DNA of 64,000 nucleotides, taken from NCBI RefSeq assembly GCF_019879105.1, contig NZ_CP082248.1, positions 558,001 to 622,000 of the forward strand, given 5' to 3'. The notes beneath the pieces are model-generated. The model made no database searches. It saw nothing but the letters and a program-made list of their open reading frames with translations, and was not told the DNA's origin. Numbering within the stretch: the first letter of the stretch is position 1; every line of letters begins with the position of its first letter. The translations under genes were made by a program, and so were the position numbers. This stretch comes from Natrinema sp. SYSU A 869 (GTDB lineage Archaea > Halobacteriota > Halobacteria > Halobacteriales > Natrialbaceae). Of this stretch, positions 53,729 to 63,885 are shown in pieces.

Positions 53729-54060
53729 GACCTTCCCTCTCGCCTGCACCTCCCATAGCTCTTCGACCTGGTCGTCTCGGACGCCGATGATGAGATCATG
53801 GAGGTTGATCGTCGTGCAGACGGGGGGACAGTGAACTCCAGCCGGTCGCCCACTTCGAACGGCTCGTCCAAGTTGCTGGTGTCGATCCACCCATGTTCCA
53901 CACTGGCGTTGGCGTATTCGATATCGTCGCGGTCTTCGGGACCGGTATTTGCGGTTTGTCTAACGAGAACGTCTTGCTCCTCCGTCGACGACGAGCCGGT
54001 CGTCGTCCGGCACGCAGAAGACCGTAGTGACAACCGTCGCTGCGCAGTCGTCCTTCGAAA
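53729..54060 (-). pseudogene. C-terminal remnant of a D-amino-acid PLP enzyme (DSD1 type)
   Basis: In three phases the minus strand reads CAATVVTTVFCVPDDDRLVV and DGGAR, then NASVEHGWIDTSNLDEPFEV and GDRLEF, then CTTINLHDLIIGVRDDQVEE and LWEVQARGKV. These are the C-terminal boxes of D-threonine aldolase/D-serine dehydratase proteins, in which the His and Cys of HxCTTxN bind zinc. At least two frameshifts occur, and the PLP-binding barrel is missing. Confidence 0.6.
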
Positions 54061-54230
54061 CCATCTTTTTCCACCACGGGGTCCCTCGCTCGCTCCGTTC
54101 ACTACTGGAACCACTCGACGCAAAAACATTGGTGAAAATCCCGGACGACTCGCTCCTCGCGGTCGCTCGCTCGGCGGATGCACTGGCGTTCGGTCGTTCA
54201 CCTGTACTGATCGGTTGGACGGATTCTTGA

Positions 54231-55925
54231 GTGTGTCGTGGCCAGTATCTCGTAATGACTACGGTTCATGAGTCTCGCCGAGCTGTCTTTCGACGAATCG
54301 CACGACGGTCGCACGCTGACTGGCCAGTATACGATTCAACACCACTGTACGACCGAACCTCGCTTGCCGGGTTGGAATCGGACGTTCGCATCGTCTCGGG
54401 AATCTGGTTCAAACACGACACTCACGACTCAGTTGAGCAGTTCGTCTGCTCGCTCCCGTTAGCCTACTTCCGGTTCGAGGCCCACGACCGCTATGCGAAT
54501 GCAAGACGCTACAAGATGGATGCGCTTTTTCGGGTGTTCGTTCTGAAGGAACTCTACGGATGGGATAACGAGACGGCACTCGTTGAGTACCTCAATTGTC
54601 GTCCAGAACTCTGTGAGCAATTAGACCTGGAGGCAGTACCGGACCAATCGACGCTGTGGCGCAGCTGGCACAACCGATTCACTGCCGAGCTTCGCAGTAC
54701 AGTCGAGACAGCTGCGCGGACCATCCTCATCAAAGCCCAGAACGCGGGTGTCGCTGTTCCGCGCGAACCAGAACGGCACCTTCCATCTCACGACGAAGAG
54801 GACGAACCACACCCAGACGATCAAGCTGTCCTCAACGAAGCGGCACCGATTACGGACCACGTCAGCCGCGTCGTCTTCCCAGCGTTCTCATTGGATCGTG
54901 GTGAGGGCTGTGAAATCCACCAGAACGCCTTCTGGGATTTACAGACGTATCTCGGACTTCGCGAGAGACTGGCTGCGAACGAAGGGGCTCGCAGTTTCGT
55001 CTATGAATCGACGCGTGACCGGACACCGCTGGGGCACGCCCATCGCGAGCACATCCGCGACCTCTCGATTCCACAGGTCCGAGAGATTACCAGCAGGCCA
55101 TCAATCGGCTCCTGAACGAAGTTGCGGAGACAGAGCAGTTCTTCCGAGCTGGGATCGTCGCCATCGACATTACCGAAGGTGACCCCTTCCCCGGTGATCG
55201 AACGGGCCACGAGGATGAGATCATCGGCACGAAGGAGAACACCGACGAGTACGCCTACCAGTGGGCTACTGTCCAGTTGGTCGGCAATGCGGTTCCAATT
55301 GTGCTGGATGCTCGTCCAGTTCGGAGGGGTGAGTCACGCAAAGAGATCGTCGAAGACTTGCTGGACTCTACCGAGGAACTGGTCCACGTCGATAACGTCC
55401 TGATGGACCGGGAGTTCGATAGCCAGCACGTCCTGGAGATGATCAGCCAGCGCGGGCTGTCGTATGTCGTCCCGAAACGGATGCAGACCAGCGAGAAAGC
55501 TCAGGCAAAGCGGTTGCTCCAACACGGCCAAGACTGGTACGAGACCGACCGAAAGCTCCACCTCGGAACAACGAGTGGCACTCAACGACGCTGATCTACC
55601 GGCGCAAAGAGAACGCTGAGCACGACGACCACCGACAGTACTCCGTGTTTATGACCAATACCGTGAGCGGATTTCTCACTGATACGGGTATCGGTGGGAA
55701 ATCGAGAGCGGCTACAGGTCGATCAAGCGATTCATGGCCGCGACGATGTCGAAGAATTTCGGGCTGCGATTCTTCTACTTCGCGTTCGCCTGCCTGCTGT
55801 ACTCGATCTGGAGAGCCGTCGATTTGCTCGTGCAGGTCGAGTTGACTGACGAGTACGAGCATTCGCCGATTGTGACAGCGGATAATACGCTTACACTCTT
55901 GAAGAAGGAGACGGGAATCGGATAG
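54231..55925 (+). pseudogene. IS4-like transposase with several frameshifts
   Basis: Frames along the plus strand combine into one transposase of about 550 residues: SVEQFVCSLPLAYFRFEAHD and RYKMDALFRVFVLKELYGWD, LLNEVAETEQFFRAGIVAID with the first Asp, then LVHVDNVLMDREFDSQHVLE, then a terminal YRWEIESGYRSIKRFMAATM, which gives the Y-R-E-K box. Breaks lie near 54350, 55085, 55590 and 55670. The insertion sequence ends were not identified. The element is inactive. Confidence 0.7.
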
Positions 55926-56300
55926 ACAGCCGCTCAGCCCGGCCAAATGCCTGTTTTTGAGTGGTAACACTGGGTGTACTCTCGAAAAATCTCCGAAACA
56001 GTTGAGCAGTCAACAAGAATGGTGTTCTCAGAGGCGCCCTAAGTCTGATTCCGTGACGAAATTCGGCTGAAACCACGCATCACAGGCCCGCTAAACCCCC
56101 TGTAGTCTCAACTTCCCACGGCCGAAGATTGATATAGCGCTATTCAGTTTACGCCACTTTCGTAACATCCGTATTCTCCTGGTATCTGTACTCTCATAGT
56201 CTGAAACTATAATCGAAGCAACGCCAATATTACACGGTGCATTAGTCCAATAATGTACGGTGGTTTTACTAGCCACCGAGCCCTCTGGTAAGACAAGTCG
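55926..56300. other. Intergenic region upstream of the integrase
   Basis: No gene is seen. Possible attachment site or promoter sequence for the integrase at 56301 lies here, but no clear repeat pair or tRNA end was found. Confidence 0.35.
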
Positions 56301-57419
56301 ATGGAAACCAGCAATTCCGGCGCTTCAACAGGGGGAACAGCCCTCGAGAACGCCCTCGCGGAGTGCCTCGAATCAAAGTCTGGCAACTACGCCGAGAACG
56401 TAGAGCGCGTCGTCGGCCAGTGGATCTCCTACTGTGCCGATCGGGACGTACGCACGCTCGAGGACGTATCGAAACGAACGATGGGACAGTACGCCGCCTA
56501 CCTCTCACGGCGTGTCGACGCCGGCCAGTCCGACGACGTCGACAGCGGGATCGCTGCGTCGACCGCATGGACATATTACAATCAAGTCTCGGCGTTCCTC
56601 TCGTGGGCCGTCAAGTGGGACTATCTCGCGGAGAACCCTGCAGAGAAAGCCGCTGCGAAAGACGAACTTCCTGACCGATCCTCGAGTACCAGTGGTGAGC
56701 AACAGTTCTGGCAGCCCGAACAGCGCCGGGCGATCGTGACCTACGTCGACGAGCGAGCACGCGAGGCGATCGACGCTGACGGCATGGATGCATTCGAGGA
56801 AGTCCGTGATCGAGCGCTCGTGACGATGCTTGCCTACTCCGGCGTCCGTGGAGCCGAAGTGCTCGCGGACTCTCGTGACGATCGCCGCAATGGCCTTCGG
56901 TGGCACAGCGTCGACCTCGAGAACGGTGTGATAACCGTCCTCGGGAAGAGCCAGCAGAAAGAGGAGACGGCACTTCCAAAACAGGCGGTCGAACCACTTC
57001 GACGGCTCAAGACGCTACTCGACCCACCCGCCGACGGCTGGCCGGTCTTTCCGTCCCGGCACCCGCCGTCGCTGTACGCGGTGATCGACGACGCTGGACA
57101 TGACAAGCCCGACGGGAACCCGTGGGGATACGTCCTCGAGACAGACATCGAACCGTCATCAATGAGTACGTCCGGCGCTCGCACGCTGCTGAAGCGCCTA
57201 TCCGACGAGGCTAACGTACCGGGGCTCAACGAGGACGACTATCTCACGCTACATGGAGCACGCCGCGGCGTCGGTGAAAAACTCTATCGTGAGCGCGGGG
57301 CCGCCGCTGCACAACGGACATTGCGCCACGCAGACCCACAGACAACGAGTGAAATGTACTCTCACATCGAAGCGAGCGAGCTGGCCGAAGATAATACGGA
57401 AGTGTTCGACGGGGAGTGA
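56301..57419 (+). CDS. Tyrosine recombinase/integrase
   Basis: This 372-residue protein has an N-terminal SAM-like DNA-binding domain (about 15-125; YAENVERVVGQWISYCADRD, TYYNQVSAFLSWAVKWDYLA) and a catalytic domain with Arg183 (AYSGVRGAEVL), His318-x-x-Arg321 (LTLHGARRGVGEKLY), His343 and Tyr353 (LRHADPQTTSEMYSH). All active-site residues are present, so it could integrate or resolve plasmids. Neighbouring transposase relics and AT-rich genes to its right suggest it marks an integration boundary. Confidence 0.92.
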   Translation: METSNSGASTGGTALENALAECLESKSGNYAENVERVVGQWISYCADRDVRTLEDVSKRTMGQYAAYLSRRVDAGQSDDVDSGIAASTAWTYYNQVSAFLSWAVKWDYLAENPAEKAAAKDELPDRSSSTSGEQQFWQPEQRRAIVTYVDERAREAIDADGMDAFEEVRDRALVTMLAYSGVRGAEVLADSRDDRRNGLRWHSVDLENGVITVLGKSQQKEETALPKQAVEPLRRLKTLLDPPADGWPVFPSRHPPSLYAVIDDAGHDKPDGNPWGYVLETDIEPSSMSTSGARTLLKRLSDEANVPGLNEDDYLTLHGARRGVGEKLYRERGAAAAQRTLRHADPQTTSEMYSHIEASELAEDNTEVFDGE

Positions 57420-58172
57420 AAGGTACGGCCTACGACTTTTGCAGCAATTTCGTCCAATGGTAATTATGTGTAAACCGACTATCTTCGTCTAAAATACCAC
57501 GAAAACGACCTCCCTATTAGGATGAGACGAACTATCTCGTCCTGATGGAGATCCTGGAAGAGTACGCTGAACGAAATACCGACGGCTCTCCGGACCTTGA
57601 GGACCTCGTCCGTCTGTCGGGCGAGCCCCACTCTGTCAGGGCGATCCAAATGCGAGATGGGAATTGCCTCCTCCTTATTCCCTCCACAGACATAGCTCGA
57701 TAAGCCGCCGTAGTCACGCGGTTTGTCTCCTAACTAAAGACAGATGAACGAGCCATAGGTGAAGTTTCGAAACAGTGTAAGAACCAGTGGATGTGGTCAG
57801 AGTCTGGATTACAATCGCTTTTTTGCTGAATCTGGTACAGTATGCCGAGCCCGAGCAGTTCGCGGCGTTCGCCGACGAACTGCTCAAGCGGTCAGCAAAA
57901 ACAGTCATCACAATAGAGGTGTCAGTTGAGGCTACTAGAGGCGAACCCTAAACAACCTTGAGACGGGATCAAGAAACTGCCGGTGGATGGGTAACTGGGA
58001 TCGCTTGCCGTAGCATGGTATCAGTGTATCTGAACACGGCGGAACGGATTCGAACGAGTCATATCAGCTAGTCTTTGTGACTTCCCCGGAGTTTCTTAGT
58101 GTTAGTTCGGGAACTATTCGTCGTTCAGTAGTCTCGAAATTTGGTAAAGAAGTGGTATTTAGCGTTCGATCA
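57420..58172. other. Region with only small uncertain frames
   Basis: The 52-codon frame at 57545-57703 (MEILEEYAERNTDGSPDLED, then SGEPHSVRAIQMRDGN) and an open stretch at 57793-57951 (LVQYAEPEQFAAFADELLKR) may be gene fragments. Neither is recognised. The remainder shows no coding signal. Confidence 0.4.
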
Positions 58173-59276
58173 CTAAGACCAGTACATCCTGATATTCTGA
58201 CTGGGTGACTCTTTTTCTAAAGGCATTCCATCGTGTGAAGCCAGAGTTTCGAATGTAGCTTCTAAGTCTTGATTACAGTATGTTGTATCGCTAGAGTCCT
58301 CCGTACCAGTTGTAACTGCTGATTGATTTAACCGAACTGTATTCTCCCTCAAATCACCTGAAATATCAAAATGAATCTTAACATAATCTTCATCATCATC
58401 ACTTTTATTGTCGATGTCTAAATTTGAAGAAGTAGTAGAACTGGACACGCCAACATTCACTACCTCATCGCTTGATAAGCCAAGAGAAATTGACTGTGTA
58501 TTTGATCCGATACTGTTTGGAGGGCCATAATCACTAATTTCGTCGTAAGTGGATCCATTGAAATCAACATCTATGATAGCTTTGTTAGTAAGCCATGGGT
58601 ACAGCCCTGTGTTATAGGGACGTAGCGTAAGCTCTGTATTAAGACCCTGATTCCCAAGATCATTTGGATCCTGTTTCCACTTTGATTCCCAGCTTAGATC
58701 ATTTCCATCATCAGTAGTGATTAGGCTATCGCTCTCGGCCTGCTTATCCCAATCCCCCCAGATCTTTTCATCCTGAGATGTTTGCACCTCGTTAGTGGAT
58801 AAGGATTGTGTCTCAGTACCATTTCCAACGTCCTCAGCATGCTCTCCAGCTGCTCTATGTAAGGTTTGCTCTGGAGAATTGTCCCTTTGAGACTCAGTTC
58901 CTACGACTCCGCTTTCCTGAGACTCAGTTCCTACGACTCTGCTTTCTTTATAGATACCCGTCCATTCTATAGGTGTACCATCAACGATATCAAAATTATA
59001 AGCTAAGATATTGTCTTTATCACTGTACCCCTGTACTTGCATACCAGGAACGGCCTCGGCCTGTGCATACAAATTACTGTCTTCTACGATCTCTTGTTTT
59101 CGTTCCTGAATTTCTGCTGGTGACACTGGGTCTGATGTATCCCGCCGTATCCTCAGACTACTTGCCGACTCGGTTCCCGTGCGTCGGCGCCGTTGACCAG
59201 CTGCAACGCCCGTAGTTATTAGTGCTGCTACTGCTGTACCACTTGTCTGAAGTAGTCGCCTTCTTGTTGGCTTCAT
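58173..59276 (-). CDS. Tat-exported protein of unknown function, AT-rich
   Basis: This 367-residue protein has a twin-Arg signal (PTRRRLLQTSGTAVAALITT). The mature part is rich in Ser, Asn, Asp and Gln, with an internal duplication (SRVVGTESQE / SGVVGTESQR) near residue 100. The C-terminal half looks beta-rich (GLNTELTLRPYNTGLYPWLT, NKAIIDVDFNGSTYDEISDY). Codons are AT-rich, unlike the GC-rich genes of the window, which suggests transfer from another source. It is not recognised. Confidence 0.7.
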   Translation of the reverse strand: MKPTRRRLLQTSGTAVAALITTGVAAGQRRRRTGTESASSLRIRRDTSDPVSPAEIQERKQEIVEDSNLYAQAEAVPGMQVQGYSDKDNILAYNFDIVDGTPIEWTGIYKESRVVGTESQESGVVGTESQRDNSPEQTLHRAAGEHAEDVGNGTETQSLSTNEVQTSQDEKIWGDWDKQAESDSLITTDDGNDLSWESKWKQDPNDLGNQGLNTELTLRPYNTGLYPWLTNKAIIDVDFNGSTYDEISDYGPPNSIGSNTQSISLGLSSDEVVNVGVSSSTTSSNLDIDNKSDDDEDYVKIHFDISGDLRENTVRLNQSAVTTGTEDSSDTTYCNQDLEATFETLASHDGMPLEKESPSQNIRMYWS

Positions 59277-60027
59277 AGCATCTCCAATTTAAATTTCCTC
59301 TCAAATAAACCTTATCCTCAAAGAGAATATTGGGATAATAACTAATTCAAAAGTATTGAGTGAAAAATCGCTTATTAAAGGTACTTAGATGGGGATTTTA
59401 AGCTGATCTGAAAACCATCAATACCCAATCAGTGATGATACAACTACTTTCCAATGACGATGTGAAATTTACCGCTTTTGAATGTGCAGTGTTCAGATCA
59501 GAGTCAAAAATATTTGTCTTGAGTTAAACCTCAGGATTCGGTTTTGTAGCGGTAGCGAGCCTCTCTTGGAGTATTGGTCGTTATTGGTGGATCTTCTGAG
59601 CGTCGTCGATCAACCGTTCCAACAACGGTGGCGAAGAGTAGCCAAGGTGTTCACCGAGTTTGTGAAGGATGAGCTGGGCGTGCGACCGAAAGGTCGCCGG
59701 TCGGTCAGTCACTCCGACAAGGTGGCTGAGAGGAGAGCACTTGGTGTCGCTCGCCTGCGGCAAGCCGCAGAACTCGCGTTCTAGCCCTAAAATCGCGTGT
59801 TGGACGCCACTCAACGCATCTTGCTTTGCGAATCAAGGGTTGTGGCACAGAATTCGAAAGAGTTCTACTCGGATTTTATCCGATTCCTCCAAAGCTCGTT
59901 TGTGGGCGCTCTACATCCCAAGACGTGGAATCATTCGCTTCTCAAATTGTTTCAGTGAACCGAAGTCGAAACAGATACCGATCGGATCCAGTTGTTCAGT
60001 TTTGCATGAAATAATCTCATCTAAACA
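59277..60027. other. Mostly non-coding region
   Basis: A GC-rich minus frame at 59581-59814 (MSGVQHAILGLEREFCGLPQ ... LGEHLGYSSPPLLERLIDD) looks coding, but its start and family are uncertain and it may be a fragment. No other gene is supported. Confidence 0.35.
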
Positions 60028-61279
60028 TTATATAGATAGACCCAATTTATCTCGGAAATAATATGCTACACCAAGTGCGACTCCAATACTTCCAATAATA
60101 GACAACTCCAATGAATGTTCTATGACTGATCGGGACTGACCGGGTGAGATACTATACAGGCTCCCATCCGTACTACCAATATACACAGAGTTATTTGTAA
60201 TTGCTGGTGAAGATTTAACCCGTGGACCTATAGATAATTCGCCCTCTTTTCCCCCACTTTTTTCATTAAGAACATACAAAGCGCCATCTTCACTAGCTAC
60301 ATATACATAATTCTGAGTCACAACAGGAGACGATGTTATGTATAGTCCGGTTTCAAAAGACCATCTTTTCTTTCCCTCACTATTCGACAATGCATAAATT
60401 TTGAATCATGACTAGCAGCAAAAACAGTTTCATTTGTTACCGCAGGTGATGCAGTAACCCAGTGACCAGTCTCATATTGCCATATTTGTCTACCTGTATT
60501 ATCTACAGCATACACATTTCCATCGTTACTACCAAAAAATACCGTATCATCGAGTATCGCTGGATCTGATTCAATAGCACCTTTTGTTTCAAATGTCCAT
60601 TTTCAGAACCGTCTGATTTAGAAAGGGCGTATAATTTTCCGTCACTCGAACCGACATAAATGGTGTTTTGACCAACTGCAGGTGTCGTTTCCGTAGGCAC
60701 CTCTTTTTGTGTCCAGATTAAATCTCCATCAGATTTGTTAAAAACATAGAGACCACTTTCCCCGAATGTAATATATATTCGTTTATCTTCCGTTGTTATT
60801 GAGGAGGTATCTGTAGTTCCTTTGTTCCAAGGCTGTTTATCCCACTTCACTTCACCAGTCTCTGAATCTAACGCATAGACCTGCCCAGCCTTATTTGCTA
60901 CAAAAACGGTGTCGTCAATAATAGCTGGAGAAGAGGCTATTGTCTCCCCACTATTGAGTGACCATTTCTCCGTCCCTGTTCTCTTGTTTATAGCATATAA
61001 TTTACCATCATCGCTGCCTACAAAAACAGTATTATCAGCCACAACAGGAGAACTCCTCACATGGTCATTTGCTTGATAAGTCCAATCTATGCCAATATCT
61101 GTTTGCAGATTTAATGAAGAATCTGCATACCCACTATTCCTTGAATTACCTCCGAATTCAGGCCATGCTTTTGCATTATAGCCGGTAGTATTTCCTGAAA
61201 TAGCTGGAAGAATAAACACACCTGCCGAGACACTACTGGCTGTTCTCAAAAACTCTCGTCGACCCTGTACTCGGACCAT
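60028..61279 (-). pseudogene. Tat-exported PQQ-like beta-propeller protein with two one-base losses
   Basis: The gene encodes a Tat signal (QGRREFLRTASSVSAGVFIL) and eight propeller repeats such as SSPVVADNTVFVGSDDGKLY, ASPAIIDDTVFVANKAGQVY and TSSPVVTQNYVYVASEDGAL, ending with a membrane helix (IIGSIGVALGVAYYF). Two runs of A have lost one base each: near 60602 (GSEKWTFETKG is broken) and near 60395 (HDSKIYALSNSEG is broken). Corrected, it is one protein of about 417 residues anchored by its C terminus. Its composition is as AT-rich as that of the gene at 58173. Confidence 0.8.
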
Positions 61280-61332
61280 AATTGTCTACAAAACAACAGC
61301 ATTTATATGCCTTCTGATAGAGATTGATAGAC

Positions 61333-61416
61333 TCTAGTAACAACTGAAACGATTTACACGCCGATCGCATAGCCGTTGTGCGATCGGATGTGCATTGACT
61401 TTCAGTGGCTACTATA
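61333..61416. mobile_element. IS630-type MITE, hairpin element, copy 2
   Basis: It matches the element at 5610-5695 (aactgaaacgatttacacg, gatcgca/tgcgatc inner palindrome, tttcagtggctactatag end). The left tip is changed (ctagtaaca). It sits between the propeller gene and an IS630 remnant. Confidence 0.65.
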
Positions 61417-61447
61417 GTTCATATCCTGAGAGCACGTAGTAGAGGCG

Positions 61448-61800
61448 ATGACTACGTGGGAAACAAGCTGTCCGGTGTGGATGAGGAGCAATTCGTCAGA
61501 ACTGCGCACGGAAACGGATGCGAAGGCAGCTAAACGCCTCATGTGCGCTGTGTTGTATTCTCAGGTAAAATCTCCCGCAAAGACCGAACAGCTACTCGGG
61601 TTCCCTGAACAGACGATCTACGACTGGCTCGATGTCGTCGCCGAGCGCGACCTCCCACGTCCCGAGCAATCCACTCGACTTACTGACGAACAGTGGACAG
61701 AGCTGACGGCGACGCGGCCAGCGTCGCCGTCTGAAGCTGGTTACGACGACTCCACGTGGACGCCCGCACTCGTGCGTGAGCACACTTCATACAGCTATAG
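61448..61800 (+). pseudogene. IS630-type transposase N-terminal remnant
   Basis: The frame contains DAKAAKRLMCAVLYSQVKSP, then KTEQLLGFPEQTIYDWLDVV (helix-turn-helix) and DDSTWTPALVREHTSYSYS, the same WTPALV box as in the IS630 copy at 585. It stops where another MITE begins at 61795. The catalytic part is absent. Confidence 0.6.
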
Positions 61801-61907
61801 TAGAATTTGGAAGTCTTTGTAGTGGCACCGCCGAAGATTGGCGTGTCTCGTTGTCTCTCGAAGATCTGGTGAGAGGTGTGAGTAGACACTTCTGGAGATT
61901 ACTATAA
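61795..61907. mobile_element. Small element with ctatagta ends
   Basis: ctatagtagaatttggaagt (61795) and an inverted counterpart ending tactataa (61900-61907) bound 113 bp without coding capacity. The tips match IS630 copies 1 and 2. It has cut the transposase remnant on its left. Confidence 0.5.
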
Positions 61908-62289
61908 CTGGTACTGTTTATATTGTATTAACAGCATGAGAGTACAGGTAGTGATTAAAACAGGACCTCCGTTTCATGTGCTTCACTGGAGTTCTGCGTG
62001 CGGAGGTGGGGGGTGGGCGCTGTAATTCTTTGGCGCTGTCGCCTTGGGGACACCCGCCAAGGGGTCGTTCGCGCGAAGCGCGAAACGACCCTGCAGGCGT
62101 TGCGGTGCGATCGCGGTGCCGACCCCGCCCTTAAGGCGCGGACTACAATCAGATTTGTCTAATCAGGGCTATTATTCAAACTGAATTGCAGAAAACAGCA
62201 AAAACGAGAGTATTGCCACTATGCGGGCCGGTTCACCGATCCGTGACTGCGCTGACGAACCCGGTTTCAGTCCCGCCACTGGGTGTCTT
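61908..62289. other. GC-rich non-coding island with strong hairpins
   Basis: In an otherwise AT-rich area, 61995-62150 is GC-rich, with a hairpin GGTCGTT-CGCG / CGCG-AAACGACC (62063-62090) and a second weaker one (ccttggggacacccgccaagg). No frame is supported. It could be a structured RNA, a transfer or replication site, or remnant sequence. Confidence 0.4.
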
Positions 62290-63055
62290 CTAGGTCAGCT
62301 CGACGCCACACAACGCGGTCGGGTCGTTCCCTGACCGCGACCACTTCTTAAGGGCTTCACTGGCGATCGTCCTGACGTTCTCGAAGCTATCGGCCTTCAA
62401 CCGGGAAAGGATCGTATCGATCCGCATTCGTCGAGGCTCGCCCTGGTCGTCGAACTTAAGGTCGGTGCCGTTCTTCGCGAGCCACTCCTGAAAGGGAGAG
62501 GACTCGGCGACGTGATCGGCCAAGCCATGATGTGCTGCACCCGATCGGCGTAGCTCTCGATCGCGTACTCGGCGGACTCGACGAGCGCTCGTAATTCCTC
62601 GCGGTGCTTCCAAGCTCGAAACGACACGTCGCCTTGATCCAGCTCGAGAATCTCGCCAAAGTCGTTGATCGTGCGGTAGATCGTCGCGGGATGCTTCCCA
62701 GCTGGTCGGCGAGATCGTCGACGGTCGCACCGCCTCAGTCACAACCGTCTCGGACACGTCGCGAGCGGTCTCGCCCATCTCTCGCAGCGTCGTCATCAAC
62801 AGGTGGTCCGTCTTCGCCTCGAGGCGCGGTGTTGGATCCTCGTACAGTTCGACCAGCTCGTCTCGAGCGACAGCGTCGAAGTGGTCGTCTGCGGCGTAGA
62901 CGCTGCTTCCGTCGGGACCAAGCGGGATGTCTTCCCAGTTCAGCGCGTTCAACAGCGTCTCCTTGATCTACTCGGTCACCTCGTGGCGATCGGCCCATGC
63001 CCATGCCTCGTTGTCGTTCATCGACTTATTCACCAGAACCTTCTCCTTCGGATGA
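62290..63055 (-). pseudogene. DUF7845-type plasmid protein, truncated, with stop and frameshifts
   Basis: The minus strand reads MNDNEAWAWADRHEVTE, a TAG at 62968-62970, then IKETLLNALNWEDIPLGPDG, YAADDHFDAVARDELVELYE and TDHLLMTTLREMGETARDVS. After a shift the winged helix lies in another phase (WKHREELRALVESAEYAIES). The end, RMRIDTILSRLKADSFENVR, returns to the first phase. The pattern is that of large haloarchaeal DUF7845 plasmid proteins. Only the C-terminal third remains. Confidence 0.6.
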
Positions 63056-63122
63056 TACGATGGGGACTCATATCGGTAATGGGCTATGGAAATATTTATT
63101 TATTCCAACTACTAAATCGATG

Positions 63123-63395
63123 ATGTTAGGTATGGGATCAAATGGAATACTAGGTAACATACTCAATACGATAACTGTAGGCCAGACCGCCGACGCGTGG
63201 TTTCTCAGACAGATGACCAGCCCCAATACGTCTGGACTGGCCTACAAAACGGTGACTGGGCTGATAGCCCATTGCGATATCATCCGTCGTGGGAGCAACT
63301 CCACGTGGGATGGATTACTCGAATCAGCGACTGAGATCGTTGATCTCGAGACGCTGCTGGGAACACGACGTCCAAATATCCACCATTATGAGTGA
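63123..63395 (+). CDS. Hypothetical protein, first gene of a membrane operon
   Basis: The protein has 90 residues from the ATG at 63123 (MLGMGSNGILGNILNTITVG). Longer starts exist but are AT-rich and unlikely. A hydrophobic-to-amphipathic N-terminal helix is followed by MTSPNTSGLAYKTVTGLIAH. The stop overlaps the next gene by eight bases. No family is recognised. Confidence 0.5.
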   Translation: MLGMGSNGILGNILNTITVGQTADAWFLRQMTSPNTSGLAYKTVTGLIAHCDIIRRGSNSTWDGLLESATEIVDLETLLGTRRPNIHHYE

Positions 63396-63855
63396 TAATT
63401 CACCTCGTGAGTCATCCGAATCGGTCACCAAATGCCCTCATTCGGTATTCAGTTTCTCGACCCAGACTCGCCGGTTGTTCGGCCAGATTAGGTCAACAAT
63501 CCAGCCACTGGCAGTGTGGCTCGTGTTTTTGATCGTCATCTCTGGGTCAGTAGCTGCGCAGTCGGAGGTCGGAGATGTCTACTGTGGGACCGGTGTCGAG
63601 ACTGGAATCGGGATCGTCTTTGGTGCCGTTGCTGGTCTCGGGCTTCCTGCAACCGGATTCTACGTTGGTCGGTCCGGTCTTTCGTACATGCGTGCTGGTG
63701 GGAATCCAGAGAAGAAGAACCAGGCCAAGGAGAGGCTCGTGATGTCAGGAATCGGGTTCGGGATCATCGTCCTCGCCCTGATCTCACCAGAACTTATCGA
63801 CAAGGTCGGCAGTCAGATGGGATTTGGCTTCTCAGACTGTGTGCGGCCGTTCTAA
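63388..63855 (+). CDS. Three-helix membrane protein of a probable transfer operon
   Basis: This 155-residue protein has a polar N terminus, then membrane segments PLAVWLVFLIVISGSVAAQ, GIGIVFGAVAGLGLPATGFY and MSGIGFGIIVLALISPELI, with a conserved-looking RAGGNPEKKNQAKERL loop. The second and third helices with a short charged loop resemble VirB2/TrbC-type pilin precursors, common next to haloarchaeal conjugation genes. This is inference. It overlaps the preceding gene and is followed by a signal-peptide gene. Confidence 0.6.
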   Translation: MSDNSPRESSESVTKCPHSVFSFSTQTRRLFGQIRSTIQPLAVWLVFLIVISGSVAAQSEVGDVYCGTGVETGIGIVFGAVAGLGLPATGFYVGRSGLSYMRAGGNPEKKNQAKERLVMSGIGFGIIVLALISPELIDKVGSQMGFGFSDCVRPF

Positions 63856-63885
63856 TCCACTAAACGGAGCATTTGACTGAAACCA

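Noticed and set aside
53590-54201. 203-residue minus-strand frame taken as one gene
   Set aside because: Only part of it matches a DSD1-type enzyme. The family boxes are spread over three phases, so it is a pseudogene rather than a new protein.
59669-60061. 130-residue plus-strand frame
   Set aside because: It shows no coding pattern across its length and crosses the end of the propeller gene on the other strand.
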